Shown: positions 53,647 to 62,338, counted from the stretch's first letter. The stretch: 64,000 nt of DNA from Pseudarthrobacter sp. NS4 (GCF_024758005.1 NZ_CP103288.1:806001-870000), one strand, 5' to 3'. Notes: a model not told the origin generated them from the letters alone. A program made the numbers and translations.

Positions 53647-54453
53647 GTGGACATGAAGCGCGTGAATGAAGAGGTTGAGCGGCGACGTGAGCTCGCTGCC
53701 GCGGTCGGTCTGGATCCCCGGATACTTTGGCCTTCACAGTCCGGTCGATCCCGGTGGTCAGCATTCGAGGTGGACGCTTACTTCAATGGTGCCCGGGCCC
53801 TGCCCAAGTTCGACCGCGGTGGTGGTGCTACGACGGGCGCGGGGCTCAAAGCGGGACGGCGGCGGGCTTCGACAGTGGCTTCAAACGCGGGCACCACATC
53901 CGGGAGGCGCATTACTCGTCAAAACATGAGTGAAGAGCACGCGCTTTCAGCGCTGGGAGCTGTCGGCAGGTTCCTGCTGACCCCGGAACGGGCAGAAGCG
54001 GAACGTTTGGAATCCCTGCGGGAATCGGATCTTCTTCATAGCGGTGCTGAGGATGTCTTTGACCGGGTAGTTAGTGCCGCCAGGAAGTACTTCAATGTGG
54101 GCGCTGCGTCGTTGTCACTTATCGCCGAAGACGCCCAGTACTTCAAGTCCGTCGTCGGGCCCCTCCTGGAGGCTCCCCGGGCGGTCGCGCTCTGCACCGC
54201 AACGGTGGAAGGGAACGCGATGCTGATCATCAACGACACGCTGACCGATGAGAGGTTTGCCACCAACCCGCTCGTAACCGGGGAGCCTTTTATCCGTTTC
54301 TACGCCGGCTATCCCTTGCACGGGCCCCGCGGTTGGAACATCGGGACCCTATGTGTCATCGACCAGAAGCCCCGGGCCTTCCCCCCATCCGATCAGCAGG
54401 TCCTGCGGACACTCGCCGCAGTCGTCCAAAAGGAGATTGACGCACGGACCTAG
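53647..54453 (+). CDS. GAF-domain protein
   Basis: The 268-residue protein starts at GTG 53647, chosen for the GGAGG nine bases upstream (ATG 53653 is the alternative). Residues ~1-100 are a basic region with no recognised domain. Residues ~115-268 form a GAF domain of the type often found in actinobacterial sensor proteins (VFDRVVSAARKYFNVGAASL, DTLTDERFATNPLVTGEPFI, FYAGYPLHGPRGWNIGTLCV). No kinase, cyclase or ANTAR output domain follows, so it may sense a ligand or light/redox signal and act through a partner. Confidence 0.85.
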   Translation: MDMKRVNEEVERRRELAAAVGLDPRILWPSQSGRSRWSAFEVDAYFNGARALPKFDRGGGATTGAGLKAGRRRASTVASNAGTTSGRRITRQNMSEEHALSALGAVGRFLLTPERAEAERLESLRESDLLHSGAEDVFDRVVSAARKYFNVGAASLSLIAEDAQYFKSVVGPLLEAPRAVALCTATVEGNAMLIINDTLTDERFATNPLVTGEPFIRFYAGYPLHGPRGWNIGTLCVIDQKPRAFPPSDQQVLRTLAAVVQKEIDART

Positions 54454-54584
54454 CCGCTGACCGTCCTCCTACCTCGAAAACATGGGGGTTGCCAAGAACC
54501 ATTTCAGTTGGGGATGACGGCGCCTCTCCCGCCACTGGAGTTCCTCGAAATCCGGAAGTGGTCTGTGAGTCCCGTGGTTAAGCG

Positions 54585-55409
54585 TCATTGCTGGCGGGTT
54601 AGGGCCAGGATGCCTGCGGCTGTCGCGGCGGCGCCGCCGTGTTGAACGATATGGGGTTTGCCCGGTATTTCCAGGAAGCGCCCGTCGGGGGCGGTAGCTG
54701 CCAGTTTTTGGCACCAGAGCAGGGGCGCCACAGGGTCCCGTGATCCGCGGATCACCAGGGCGGGCTGATTCGCCAGGGCAAGCCTGGATTGAAGGTCGTA
54801 GGTCATCATGACGGGGAGTTCGGTGAGGTACCAGCGCAGGCCGGAGCGGGCATAGTCGGTAAAGACTGTGGCGTTGCCGGCTGGGCTTTCTAGCAGCGAG
54901 TCAAGACCCAGGGACAGGCTCTGCTGGAAGACTGTTCGCCGGGTTGGGTCCACCACCGGTCCCAGGAGCACGAGGTGGGAGACCAAATCGGGGCGTTGAA
55001 CCGCGAGTTCGGTCGCGAACTGGGTGCCCATCGAGTGCCCGATCAGCACCACGCGGGAGGCGCCCATCTTTTCCAGTGTCGCCGCGGTGTGGGCTGCGTA
55101 GTCGGCGACTGAAAGCTGCCGGTCCGGTGTGGGCGTTCCACCGAAACCGGGCAAGTCGATGGCATGGGTGCTCCCGTGACGGGCCAGAAGGACCTGAAGC
55201 CGCCGGTAGTAGCGGTGGGACATGCCGATGCCGTGCAGCAGCACAAAGACCGGGCCCGATGAACCCGACCGGCCGGCCAGGGTATGCACATGGGAAGTCA
55301 AGGAGCTGGTGGTGACGATCCTGGGCGTCAGCCGCGGGCCCCTCCCGGGCACGAGCAGACGGTAAGGCATGGATTCAGTATCTGGTTGTTGGTCGGTTGC
55401 GGCGTGCAC
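54585..55409 (-). CDS. Alpha/beta-hydrolase fold protein
   Basis: The 274-residue protein shows the oxyanion segment FVLLHGIGMSHRYY (~55), nucleophile elbow LIGHSMGTQ (Ser ~125), Asp in VIRGSRDPVAP (~222) and His in GKPHIVQHG (~252). This is a complete esterase/lipase-like triad. No signal peptide is visible. The GTG start has AGGAATAGG upstream. It is 40 bp downstream of a lipid-kinase-like gene on the same strand, so both may act on lipids. Confidence 0.88.
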   Translation of the reverse strand: MHAATDQQPDTESMPYRLLVPGRGPRLTPRIVTTSSLTSHVHTLAGRSGSSGPVFVLLHGIGMSHRYYRRLQVLLARHGSTHAIDLPGFGGTPTPDRQLSVADYAAHTAATLEKMGASRVVLIGHSMGTQFATELAVQRPDLVSHLVLLGPVVDPTRRTVFQQSLSLGLDSLLESPAGNATVFTDYARSGLRWYLTELPVMMTYDLQSRLALANQPALVIRGSRDPVAPLLWCQKLAATAPDGRFLEIPGKPHIVQHGGAAATAAGILALTRQQ

Positions 55410-55448
55410 CGGTTGTCCTATTCCTAAAGGGGTGGTTCGATTTGTTCG

Positions 55449-56348
55449 TTATCCCAAGGTGGCGAGGGCAGCCGGGGCGGATTCGATGGTGACCCGGGTG
55501 TGCGCTTCAACGGATTTCACTTCTCCATCGATTTGATACGGGATGGGTTTGAGGGTGGTGAAGGCGTAGCTGCTGACGCTGGGCTGGTGTCCCAGGCCTT
55601 GGGTGGCAGCGCGCAGTGCCGTCAGCAGGATCTGGAACTTTGACCTGTGGGGGAAGATCACGACTTCGAATTTGCCGTCCGAGATCTGGTTGTCGGCTTC
55701 GCTGAGGGTTGCGTACTTGGCCATTTCGGCGATGTTTGCGAAGACAAGGCTGTCGAACTTCTGGCGTTTGCCCTCTGTCGGGCGGATTTCAAACGGCTTG
55801 AACTTGGAGAAGGTGCGCATGACGGAGAACATTTCCTTCAGGGCGCCTTTGCTGCCCTTTTCCAGGTCGATCGCCATGACCGGGGTCAGACCGAAACCGA
55901 TGTAGGAGTGGGCGTACTCCGCGGGCGCGTCTGCTGTTGCGCCCTTGATGATGCGCAGGAGGTCGATCTTTCGCACGGCACCTGCGGCGATGGCGCGCTC
56001 CAGGGGCTGGGTGGCAATAATGCGGCTGTGGTCGTTGGCGTTGCCCGCAGCCAAGACGGCGCATACCGCGTGCGGGTTTGCCGCCTGCATCACACCGTTG
56101 ACGACTTCGTTATAGCCCCCGTCCCCGCTGACCGAGACGACCAGCACGTCCCGACCGGTGCGGGCAGCATCCCTTGCCAACTCGACGGCATGGCCAGCAT
56201 GAGCTGTGGGTTGAAGCCTGATCTCTGCAGCATAGGGGAGAAGCTCACCGAGCTCTGTCCGCAGTTGTTCGGCGAGTGTAGGTGCGTCGCCGGTGCTGTT
56301 GGGGTTGAAAATGATGACGATCGATTCGAAGGTCCGTGCAGTGGTCAT
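55449..56348 (-). CDS. Diacylglycerol kinase-like lipid kinase family protein
   Basis: The 299-residue protein has the DAGK catalytic pattern: IIFNPNSTGDAPTLAEQL near the N-terminus, VSVSGDGGYNEVVNGVM (GDG core) at ~75-90 and a later AAGNANDHSR. The C-terminal half is the beta-sandwich with DGEVKSVEAHTRVTI. Family members phosphorylate diacylglycerol or related lipids. The third residue of the usual GDGT is Gly, a tolerated variation. ATG 56348 is preceded by GGAG; ATGs at 56366 and 56405 are alternatives. Confidence 0.88.
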   Translation of the reverse strand: MTTARTFESIVIIFNPNSTGDAPTLAEQLRTELGELLPYAAEIRLQPTAHAGHAVELARDAARTGRDVLVVSVSGDGGYNEVVNGVMQAANPHAVCAVLAAGNANDHSRIIATQPLERAIAAGAVRKIDLLRIIKGATADAPAEYAHSYIGFGLTPVMAIDLEKGSKGALKEMFSVMRTFSKFKPFEIRPTEGKRQKFDSLVFANIAEMAKYATLSEADNQISDGKFEVVIFPHRSKFQILLTALRAATQGLGHQPSVSSYAFTTLKPIPYQIDGEVKSVEAHTRVTIESAPAALATLG

Positions 56349-56447
56349 GATGCGCTCCGCGGTCATTATGCGCTGTGGTTGATTGATGAGTCGCGCCCCC
56401 GGCACCTGGTCCAGTCCTGATTTGGCCTCGGCTGGGGGGGCTGGTGC

Positions 56448-56609
56448 CTAGCTGTTTCCGGTGTGGACGAGGCTGTCGGGATCCTGCTGTAGGGCGGGTG
56501 CGTCGGCGAGGCCGCGTGGGGTGAGATCGAGGTCCTCGACGGCGGTGGGGGTCTCTGGCCCGTCAGCGGAAGTGGGGCCGGGTGCAGTGCTGTGGCTGTC
56601 GTTCGTCAT
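56448..56609 (-). CDS. Small acidic protein, 53 aa
   Basis: The product starts MTNDSHSTAPGPTSADGPET and is disordered-looking, rich in Asp, Pro and Thr. AGAAGG precedes ATG 56609, which overlaps the previous stop (ATGA). It is the third in a chain of short coupled genes. No family recognised. Confidence 0.5.
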   Translation of the reverse strand: MTNDSHSTAPGPTSADGPETPTAVEDLDLTPRGLADAPALQQDPDSLVHTGNS

Positions 56610-56905
56610 CTGGATATACCTTCTGCCCGATAGGGCGGGGGCTTGTGAGAGGTTAGTGCCGCTGCACCCGAAACCGGCACCGCCTGGGCAAGGCCTGCGA
56701 CATGTGCTGCCGTGGTTTCCAGTACCTTTGACCGGCGGCACTTCGAGCAGTGGATGGCCACCGCGAGGGTGTCTGCCTGCCGGCTTGGGACCGCCGGCGA
56801 CTCTACCGAAAGGTGCTGGTCGGTGTCGCACGTCGGGCACCAGGGATGTTGGCCGCGCGGCTGGTGCACGCCACGGGGAACGTAACTGTTCGTAGCTGTG
56901 GTCAT
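56606..56905 (-). CDS. Small zinc-ribbon-like protein, 99 aa
   Basis: CPTC near residue 23 and CSKC near residue 53 give a CxxC...CxxC pair typical of zinc ribbons, with an N-terminal PRGVHQPRGQHPW and an Ala-rich tail. The ATG at 56905 lies 3 bp after the preceding stop, so translation is coupled. A longer frame up to 57055 overlaps that gene and is rejected. It could be a small regulator; role unknown. Confidence 0.6.
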   Translation of the reverse strand: MTTATNSYVPRGVHQPRGQHPWCPTCDTDQHLSVESPAVPSRQADTLAVAIHCSKCRRSKVLETTAAHVAGLAQAVPVSGAAALTSHKPPPYRAEGISR

Positions 56906-56910
56906 CAGGG

Positions 56911-57162
56911 TTAGACGACAGCCCGGTAGCTGTTCAGAATGTAGTCCGCCGCCGCTGGGCCCTTCATGCGAAGGCACTGTCCGGGCCTGACGCGGTGCTT
57001 CATTGCGGCCCAAAAGGTGTGCTCTGTCCGCAGGGTGCTGTGGGAGACGTGGCACCAGCTGGTGTACAGGCCGTAGAAGGAGTCTGCATCAAGAGTGGAG
57101 GCGGAATCCTGGTCGCGGTAGGTAGCTTCCTGGAGGAACTGGTCGAACTGTGAATGTGCCAT
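56911..57162 (-). CDS. Hypothetical protein, 83 aa
   Basis: The product begins MAHSQFDQFLQEATYRDQDS and looks like a small helical soluble protein with an aromatic centre (YGLYTSWCHVSHSTLRTEHT). It leads the three-gene chain of small proteins down to 56448. AAAGAG lies upstream of the ATG. I recognise no family. Confidence 0.6.
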   Translation of the reverse strand: MAHSQFDQFLQEATYRDQDSASTLDADSFYGLYTSWCHVSHSTLRTEHTFWAAMKHRVRPGQCLRMKGPAAADYILNSYRAVV

Positions 57163-57313
57163 GAACGGCTCTTTTCAAACACGGTGCAAATTATCCGCCG
57201 TTCGGCTACAGCGGCCTCAAACCCGGTGCCCTTGCACGGGACACCAAGCGGTACTGCCGGAAGTATCGGGTTCTTCGTCCCAGGCAGGCCAAACAAGGGT
57301 AAGACAGGACATT

Positions 57314-57347
57314 CCTGGCGCAGCACCGTTAGGGGCCGCGCCAGGAT
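57314..57347 (-). terminator. Stem-loop downstream of the two-span membrane gene
   Basis: TCCTGGCGC and GCGCCAGGA form a perfect 9-bp stem around a 16-base loop, 38 bp after the end of the minus-strand gene at 57385. No T tract is present, so efficiency is uncertain. Confidence 0.45.
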
Positions 57348-57384
57348 CAGTCAGTTCCCGGCGCGGGGGCCGGAAGAGCGCGTG

Positions 57385-57660
57385 TTAGGCGTGGTTGTTG
57401 CTGACCCGGTTGCCGGCCTTCGCCAGGCCGCGGGCCACCATCAGGCCAACCGTGAGGAAGGTGATGTACTGCATTGCGTCATTGGCGTTGAACACGTCGA
57501 CACCGTTTTCGCTGGCGTCGTCCCCGACAACTGTTGCGGTGATGATCGTGGCGATGACCGCCGCAACATAGACCGCGAACTCAAGGGTCCGGGTCGAGAT
57601 CTTGATGTCGTTGGCGTTGCGGACAGTGCTGGAGTGCTCGTTGTGGGTGTGCGTAGTCAA
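57385..57660 (-). CDS. Two-span membrane protein divergent from a TetR regulator
   Basis: The start is a TTG at 57660 because AGGAG lies six bases upstream. The 91-residue product has spans at about 31-48 (FAVYVAAVIATIITATVVG) and 62-80 (MQYITFLTVGLMVARGLAKA) and a His-rich N-terminus (MTTHTHNEH). It is divergent from a TetR-type gene, with palindromic sites between, so it is the probable regulated target. Function unknown. Confidence 0.75.
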   Translation of the reverse strand: MTTHTHNEHSSTVRNANDIKISTRTLEFAVYVAAVIATIITATVVGDDASENGVDVFNANDAMQYITFLTVGLMVARGLAKAGNRVSNNHA

Positions 57661-57743
57661 TGGTTCTCCTGAGACGGTGATGTGAGCGACCGTGGCGGCC
57701 ATGCAAACCCTGATCCCTTTACTGAAACCATGTCGACAACTTC

Positions 57744-57771
57744 TCTACACTGTAGACTTTACCCGTAGACT
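57744..57771. promoter_or_regulatory. Candidate TetR operator
   Basis: TCTACA-C-TGTAGA (57744-57756) is a perfect palindrome, and GTAGACT occurs at 57752-57758 and again at 57765-57771 with a 13-bp period. The site lies midway between the divergent membrane protein and TetR genes, where a repressor could control both. Confidence 0.6.
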
Positions 57772-57838
57772 AATTGATAAGCAAGCTTAGGTATCGTCCC
57801 GATGGGCGGACCTGACTCCGCGACAGGACGGATACAAC

Positions 57839-58534
57839 ATGGGCTTTCCCGATCAATCCACCAACCCAGCCGGGACACGGAAAGCGCGGCTGAGCAGGGA
57901 GCTCGTGCTCTCCACAGCGCTGGCGCTTGTGGATAAGGAGGGTCTGGAGGCCCTGTCCATGCGCCGCCTGGGCCAGGAACTACAACGCGACCCCATGAGC
58001 CTTTACCGCTACGCGGTCAACCGGGCAGCCCTGCTGGACGGGATCTCCGAAATGGTCTTCGATGAACTGGCCATCTTTCCCGATGACCCCGACTGGCAGG
58101 CGCAGCTGCGCAGGATCGCCCATGATCTCCGGCTTTTGGCCCTGCGGCACCCCAACGTGGTGCCACTGCTGGTCACCCGGCCCCTGTCCACACCTCTGGG
58201 CCTTCGCCCGCTGGGGACACTGCGCCCACTGGAGCAGATCCTGGCGCTGCTGATCGAGGCCGGCTTCACCCCGGCAACAGCCCTCCACGTCTACCGGGCG
58301 TACTACGGATTCCTCTACGGGCACATCCTGAACGAACTCCAGGAATACATCGTGGACCCGGAAGAAAGCGAAGCCATCCTGCGCCTTGGCCTCCACCGCC
58401 TGCCAGCCAAGGACTTTCCGCACCTCCGCGCGCTGGGCCCGGTCCTGGCCGAGTACGACGGCGCCGCCGAACTCGACCAGGGACTAAGCATCCTGCTCAC
58501 CGGCCTCACAAACCACCTAACCACCCATCCCTGA
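57839..58534 (+). CDS. TetR-family regulator with tetracycline-repressor-like C-terminal domain
   Basis: The 231-residue protein has a helix-turn-helix at ~20-65 (TALALVDKEGLEALSMRRLG, RDPMSLYRYAVNRAALLDGI) and a TetR_C-type ligand domain with HVYRAYYGFLYGHILNELQE. This subfamily binds drugs or other small hydrophobic ligands. It is divergent from a small membrane protein gene with shared operator-like repeats, so it probably represses both. Confidence 0.92.
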   Translation: MGFPDQSTNPAGTRKARLSRELVLSTALALVDKEGLEALSMRRLGQELQRDPMSLYRYAVNRAALLDGISEMVFDELAIFPDDPDWQAQLRRIAHDLRLLALRHPNVVPLLVTRPLSTPLGLRPLGTLRPLEQILALLIEAGFTPATALHVYRAYYGFLYGHILNELQEYIVDPEESEAILRLGLHRLPAKDFPHLRALGPVLAEYDGAAELDQGLSILLTGLTNHLTTHP

Positions 58535-59126
58535 ACCGGCCCCTGCCATGCCCGGTCGCGTACTTCACCTCTGCAAGGAAGGCCCTGGCCTGGCTTCGCC
58601 GCGCCTATGGCGACATGCCATTAACCAATGAGCACGACGCACACGAACGCCCGGCCGACCGGGCAAACTTTCGCTGTAGGCATACGCGGAAAGTGCCGGA
58701 AGGTCTACCAGCACATCTACCGGTGGCAGGAAAGCTGAGACCACGGCGGTACATAGCTGGAGTGCGCTGCGGGGAGTCCTGCACGTATGCTCCGATGTCT
58801 CATAACTAACGGCAAATGCCCCGATCTACCCAAAGGTTAGGAATCATAGATAAGAGAATCGCCGGCCGCGGAGGAACTTGCACGGTTCCACCACAGTTAG
58901 GGCACTGCCATCGTCACGGTCCTTCCGTCGTTGAGACGTCGCTTATCCCAAGGGTTGAGAGACTGTCAGGTGTACACCCGACATTTTGCTCGCAGAGTTT
59001 TCGTGGACCGCATACAGGGCCCTGCGCAACAGCTCGGCTTCGACTAACTCGGGTGGACTTGTGCAAGCAAGAAGTAACTCTTGAGTCAATGAAGTGACAC
59101 AAGAACGTCCCCTGACACGACCCCAA
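58535..59126. other. Intergenic region without recognisable genes
   Basis: These 592 bp have short open frames on the plus strand with Arg/His/Pro-rich composition and no good ribosome binding sites. I see no RNA gene or strong terminator. Confidence 0.45.
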
Positions 59127-59169
59127 CTATCTGGCGGTTGTTCTGTCGGCGGTACGTGACGGGTTACGT

Positions 59170-59505
59170 TCGACGAACCTGTTGGCGCGAATTCCCGTCA
59201 CCATGTCCCGGTTGATTTGACGGGGTCCTTTCCACGGGCGTATCCGAACTACCCCCAGCAGCTTCCACTCCTTCAGCAACCCGGTCTGAACTGTCCAGTT
59301 CGGGATCGCGATCATTTCGATGGGCTGGGGCTGGTGGAGTTGCTTATGATTCATAGCTGCGGACGGGTGATGACGGGGGAATTTGGGCCGAAACGTTCTG
59401 CTGGTGATATTCACCCTGGTTGCGCTGTCGGGAGCGTACGTCGGCGTCAGACGCCTGAGGTGGCAGCGCCGCTCCACCCGGGTTATGGGCTTTTCACTGT
59501 GCTGC
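59170..59505 (+). pseudogene. Decayed copy of the 119-aa membrane protein gene at 60983
   Basis: Several blocks match the intact gene: CACCATGTCCCG at 59199 with the following TTGATTTGA, then in shifting frames VQFGIAIISMGWGWW, VALSGAYVGVRRL and WQRRSTRVMGFS, corresponding to FLFGVAVILMGLAAG, LVGLWGAFVGARRL and WQRRFTRVMGFS. In-frame stops (for example directly after the TTGATT block) and frameshifts interrupt it. Its position relative to the convergent membrane gene is the same as in the second copy. Confidence 0.75.
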
Positions 59506-59508
59506 TCT

Positions 59509-60126
59509 CTACAGCGGACCGAACTTCTCCGGGCCTTTGGGGTCCGTTCCGTGTAATGCCAGGTCTTCGAGCTGGCGGCGGGCTTCGGGGCTGTTCTGGA
59601 TGTGCCGTCTGAAGATCGCCCCGGCATGTTCGGAGTGCCACGCGGGGACGAGCAGCGTATTGGCCATGAACAGCCCGGCCATTACGGAGCCAATAACGTC
59701 GCCGGCCGTTATGGAGCGGCTGGCGCCGTAGAACAGCGAAAACAGGATAAAGCCGCACATGAAGATCATGAACAGGGCTAGTGCGGTGACGGCTCCGTTG
59801 ACGGTACGCGGGGCACGCGAGGATACCCAGCGCCGGTAGGACGCCAAGGGATTTTTCAGGTGATGACTCCGGAGCAGGAGGGCTGTGCCGCCAAGGGCCA
59901 GCCCTATTCCTGCAAGCGAACCCCACAGTGCTGGTGCAAGGTTGGCTGCTGCCAGCAATACGGCAAGGACGAGGAGCCAACTGCCCCAGCCGGCCATCAT
60001 GAGGTAAGTGGCGCGGCGCGCGGAGTAGTTATTGGCCATCACCCGCAGAACGGTTGTTTCACTCTGCCCAGCTTGCGAGAGCTGCGGGGAAAGCCAATAC
60101 TGCAGCGGGCGTGGGTCCATACTCAT
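59509..60126 (-). CDS. Four-span membrane protein, 205 aa (intact copy of a duplicated gene)
   Basis: GAGGAGG lies eight bases before ATG 60126, which is preferred over the longer frame from 60246. Two pairs of spans (WGSWLLVLAVLLAAANLAPA; LWGSLAGIGLALGGTALLL; VTALALFMIFMCGFILFSLF; AGDVIGSVMAGLFMANTLLV) are followed by a cytoplasmic tail HIQNSPEARRQLEDLALHGT. A decayed copy of this tail lies at 61370-61460. Function unknown. Confidence 0.75.
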   Translation of the reverse strand: MSMDPRPLQYWLSPQLSQAGQSETTVLRVMANNYSARRATYLMMAGWGSWLLVLAVLLAAANLAPALWGSLAGIGLALGGTALLLRSHHLKNPLASYRRWVSSRAPRTVNGAVTALALFMIFMCGFILFSLFYGASRSITAGDVIGSVMAGLFMANTLLVPAWHSEHAGAIFRRHIQNSPEARRQLEDLALHGTDPKGPEKFGPL

Positions 60127-60297
60127 TCTGCAAATCCTCCTCTTCACCAACACCAGGGGCGCGCCGGAAAATCCAGATGTATGGGACATGGTCTCCGTCA
60201 TAGATGGGTTCATTGCGGCCCGGCCACGAGAAAACCCTACTTGCATCCGTAGGTGGTAGGGGACGGGTTTCGCTACTCTTTCGATTGCGGCGACCTT

Positions 60298-60337
60298 TGA
60301 TGTTGGGATGCCCTTCCTGATGTTGGGATGCCCTTCC
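60298..60337. repeat. Exact 20-bp tandem duplication
   Basis: TGATGTTGGGATGCCCTTCC occurs twice in direct succession (60298-60317, 60318-60337). It lies in the 362-bp gap before the next small gene; nothing else in that gap looks like a gene. Confidence 0.85.
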
Positions 60338-60488
60338 GGTACATCACCACGAATTCCGGGTCAGGGGCGAGGCGCCTCATAGACGACCCGCTTCTCCTTT
60401 AGCGGCGCGGTGCGGCGCAACTCAACTATGCGTACTAGCATCCAAACATCAGATTAGTATCATGCCGATCCACGGGGGACGGATCCAT

Positions 60489-60698
60489 ATGGACACTTAT
60501 ATTGCCTTGGCCTTCTTAGCGGTGCCGATTGCACTTGCGATTGGCGTCGTATGTAGAAGCGTCCACCAAGACAAGAGGGCCAAAGACAAGCCACCCGCCC
60601 ACAGGGGGACGTTCCAGTCCCAGCGTGGCAGGGTTTACCGGGAAGGCGGGACTTATCGCAACGCGAGTCCTAGCGACGGCGGCGGAAGCGGCTTTTAA
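60489..60698 (+). CDS. Small single-span membrane protein, 69 aa
   Basis: ATG 60489 begins MDTYIALAFLAVPIALAIGV, one hydrophobic span, followed by a basic, Gly/Ser-rich tail (VHQDKRAKDKPPAHRGTF). GGGGGACGG lies upstream; ATG 60462 is an alternative start. Topology suggests a type II or N-terminal anchor with cytoplasmic tail. No family recognised. Confidence 0.55.
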   Translation: MDTYIALAFLAVPIALAIGVVCRSVHQDKRAKDKPPAHRGTFQSQRGRVYREGGTYRNASPSDGGGSGF

Positions 60699-60982
60699 CT
60701 TAGGGCATCGAAAAGCGGCCATCGGGCCATTGTGCTGATGCCTTCGGTGACGCTGCAGAATACACGTTAGGGCTGTCCCGGCCCCCCAGGAAGTTGGATA
60801 CTGCCGGTCGGCTGAGGGCGGCCCGGATGCTAGGGCAATTTAGCTCGGGTGGTAGTGGGTTCGCGGGGGTGGCGGCTTGGTTCCGCAGGAGTTGACGTTT
60901 TAGCCGTGGCAGACTGGCGATGCTTCAAGATCGGTCGGGCAGAGGCCTGAGCCGGGTTACTAAAGTAAGGATGAACTGAACT

Positions 60983-61342
60983 GTGAGCATGTTGCACCGT
61001 CCAGGGCAGTGGGATCACCATGTCCCGTCTGATTTGAAGGAGCCCTTCCCGTGGGCGCACCCCAACTACCCCAACAGCATCCATCCCTTCAGCAAGCCCA
61101 TCGGAACCTTTTTATTCGGGGTAGCGGTCATCCTGATGGGGCTGGCGGCGGGGGGAGTTGCTTACGGTTCATGGCTGCGGACGGGCGATGAAGGGGCGAT
61201 CTGGGCTGGGGCGTTCGGCGTAGGGACATTCGGCCTGGTCGGCCTGTGGGGAGCGTTCGTTGGGGCCAGGCGCCTGAAGTGGCAGCGCCGCTTCACCCGG
61301 GTAATGGGCTTTTCACCCTTTTCACAACGACCCCAGCACTAA
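60983..61342 (+). CDS. Two-span membrane protein, 119 aa (intact copy of a duplicated gene)
   Basis: The product has a soluble N-terminus with WDHHVPSDLKEPFPWAHPNY, spans at ~42-62 (FLFGVAVILMGLAAGGVAYG) and ~74-95 (IWAGAFGVGTFGLVGLWGAF), and a basic end KWQRRFTRVMGF. GTG 60983 is preceded by AAGGATG. It is the intact counterpart of the decayed sequence at 59170-59505. Family unknown; proximity to other small membrane and lipoproteins suggests an accessory envelope role. Confidence 0.7.
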   Translation: MSMLHRPGQWDHHVPSDLKEPFPWAHPNYPNSIHPFSKPIGTFLFGVAVILMGLAAGGVAYGSWLRTGDEGAIWAGAFGVGTFGLVGLWGAFVGARRLKWQRRFTRVMGFSPFSQRPQH

Positions 61343-61369
61343 GCCCCGGGTTTACTGCCGCCTAAGCCG

Positions 61370-61460
61370 ACCGAATTTTGCATACCCTCGATCGGTGCCG
61401 TGTAATGCCATGTCCTTGACCCCACGGCGGGCCTCCCCGCTGTTCCCGGTGTGCCGGTGA
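61370..61460 (-). pseudogene. Decayed C-terminal tail of the four-span membrane protein gene
   Basis: Read on the minus strand the segment gives RHTGNSGEARRGVKDMALHG then TDRGYAKFG, matching RHIQNSPEARRQLEDLALHG and TDPKGPEKFG at the end of the intact gene at 59509. No membrane-span part remains. It sits convergent to the intact 119-aa gene, just as in the other copy. Confidence 0.75.
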
Positions 61461-61559
61461 CTGAGGGGATTACCCGGTAGGAGACCAACAATCCGCTGCT
61501 CCTACGCTGAGACATTGGTACGACTACGTTCGCTGGTCCCTCGCGTCGCCTGCCGGGCG

Positions 61560-62048
61560 CTATTCAGGCCGGATGAGCGTCTTACCCCGTTCCCTGCGCA
61601 GCTTCTCTGCACGCCGTTCGACGTAGTAGTACCACCAACTCCATGGGGTAAAGATGTAGACCATCACCAGGCCAAAGGCGATCTCACCCCAGTTGAAGGG
61701 CTCCCCACCAAGGAGCAGCATGATGAACATAACCGTGCAGAACAAAGTGATGACCGTCAGCACGATCGAGATGGCCAGCAGGCCTCCGGCGGAGTTGACC
61801 GGTTTGACCGCGCTGCCGGCCGAGCCCTTGTAGACGCCGTATTCCTCGACGGTGAGTCCTTGTCGGGCGGCGTCTTCCTCTACGGCCCGGCGGTAAAAAC
61901 CCCGCCTCAGAACCGGCTCCCTGCCTTCTGCTGCCGCTTGCCTGCGCTCGGCGTCCTCCTGCTTTTCGACGCGCTTGTAGTAGGGCACACGGTTCGGTTC
62001 TCCCCGGCGGCGTCCGGGGGACTGGCCCGGTTTATTTTTTTCAGACAA
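61560..62048 (-). CDS. Two-span membrane protein with charged N-terminus, 162 aa
   Basis: The start is TTG 62048 with AGAGG at eight bases. Residues 1-85 are highly charged (RVPYYKRVEKQEDAERRQAA), and two long spans follow (LLAISIVLTVITLFCTVMFI; IAFGLVMVYIFTPWSWWYYY) with a basic end. The N-terminal segment VEEDAARQGLTVEEYGVYK is helical. Function unknown. Confidence 0.65.
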   Translation of the reverse strand: MSEKNKPGQSPGRRRGEPNRVPYYKRVEKQEDAERRQAAAEGREPVLRRGFYRRAVEEDAARQGLTVEEYGVYKGSAGSAVKPVNSAGGLLAISIVLTVITLFCTVMFIMLLLGGEPFNWGEIAFGLVMVYIFTPWSWWYYYVERRAEKLRRERGKTLIRPE

Positions 62049-62312
62049 GGCTTTACCTCTCGTAGCTCAATAAACGTTCCGTCGTAAATCATCCTGCCCT
62101 GTCTCGCTGCATCGCACCTCCGCGGGAGAGGCACAACTTCGCGGTCAGGGACAGTAACCGCCGCCAGCACTGCCCGATTCTCGTCGTCCCCCTTGCCCGG
62201 AACACACTGGCAGTCCTATGAGAGGTTCCCGCCATGAATATCCCCGGCCTCCGCCTGGGCCTTGTGAGCCGTGGGAGCACTGTTTTTTCTCTGACCCCGG
62301 ACGTACTGTAAG

Positions 62313-62338
62313 CGGAATCCCTCTAACCTGGGATTCCG
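62313..62338. promoter_or_regulatory. Hairpin/operator-like inverted repeat
   Basis: CGGAATCCC (62313-62321) and GGGATTCCG (62330-62338) are perfect complements with 8 bases between, 35 bp before the next start. It may be an operator or a leader hairpin. The rest of the 325-bp gap (62049-62373) shows nothing recognisable. Confidence 0.5.

Noticed and set aside
58816..59097. 93-codon plus-strand open frame
   Set aside because: No ribosome binding site and unlike natural protein composition; treated as intergenic.
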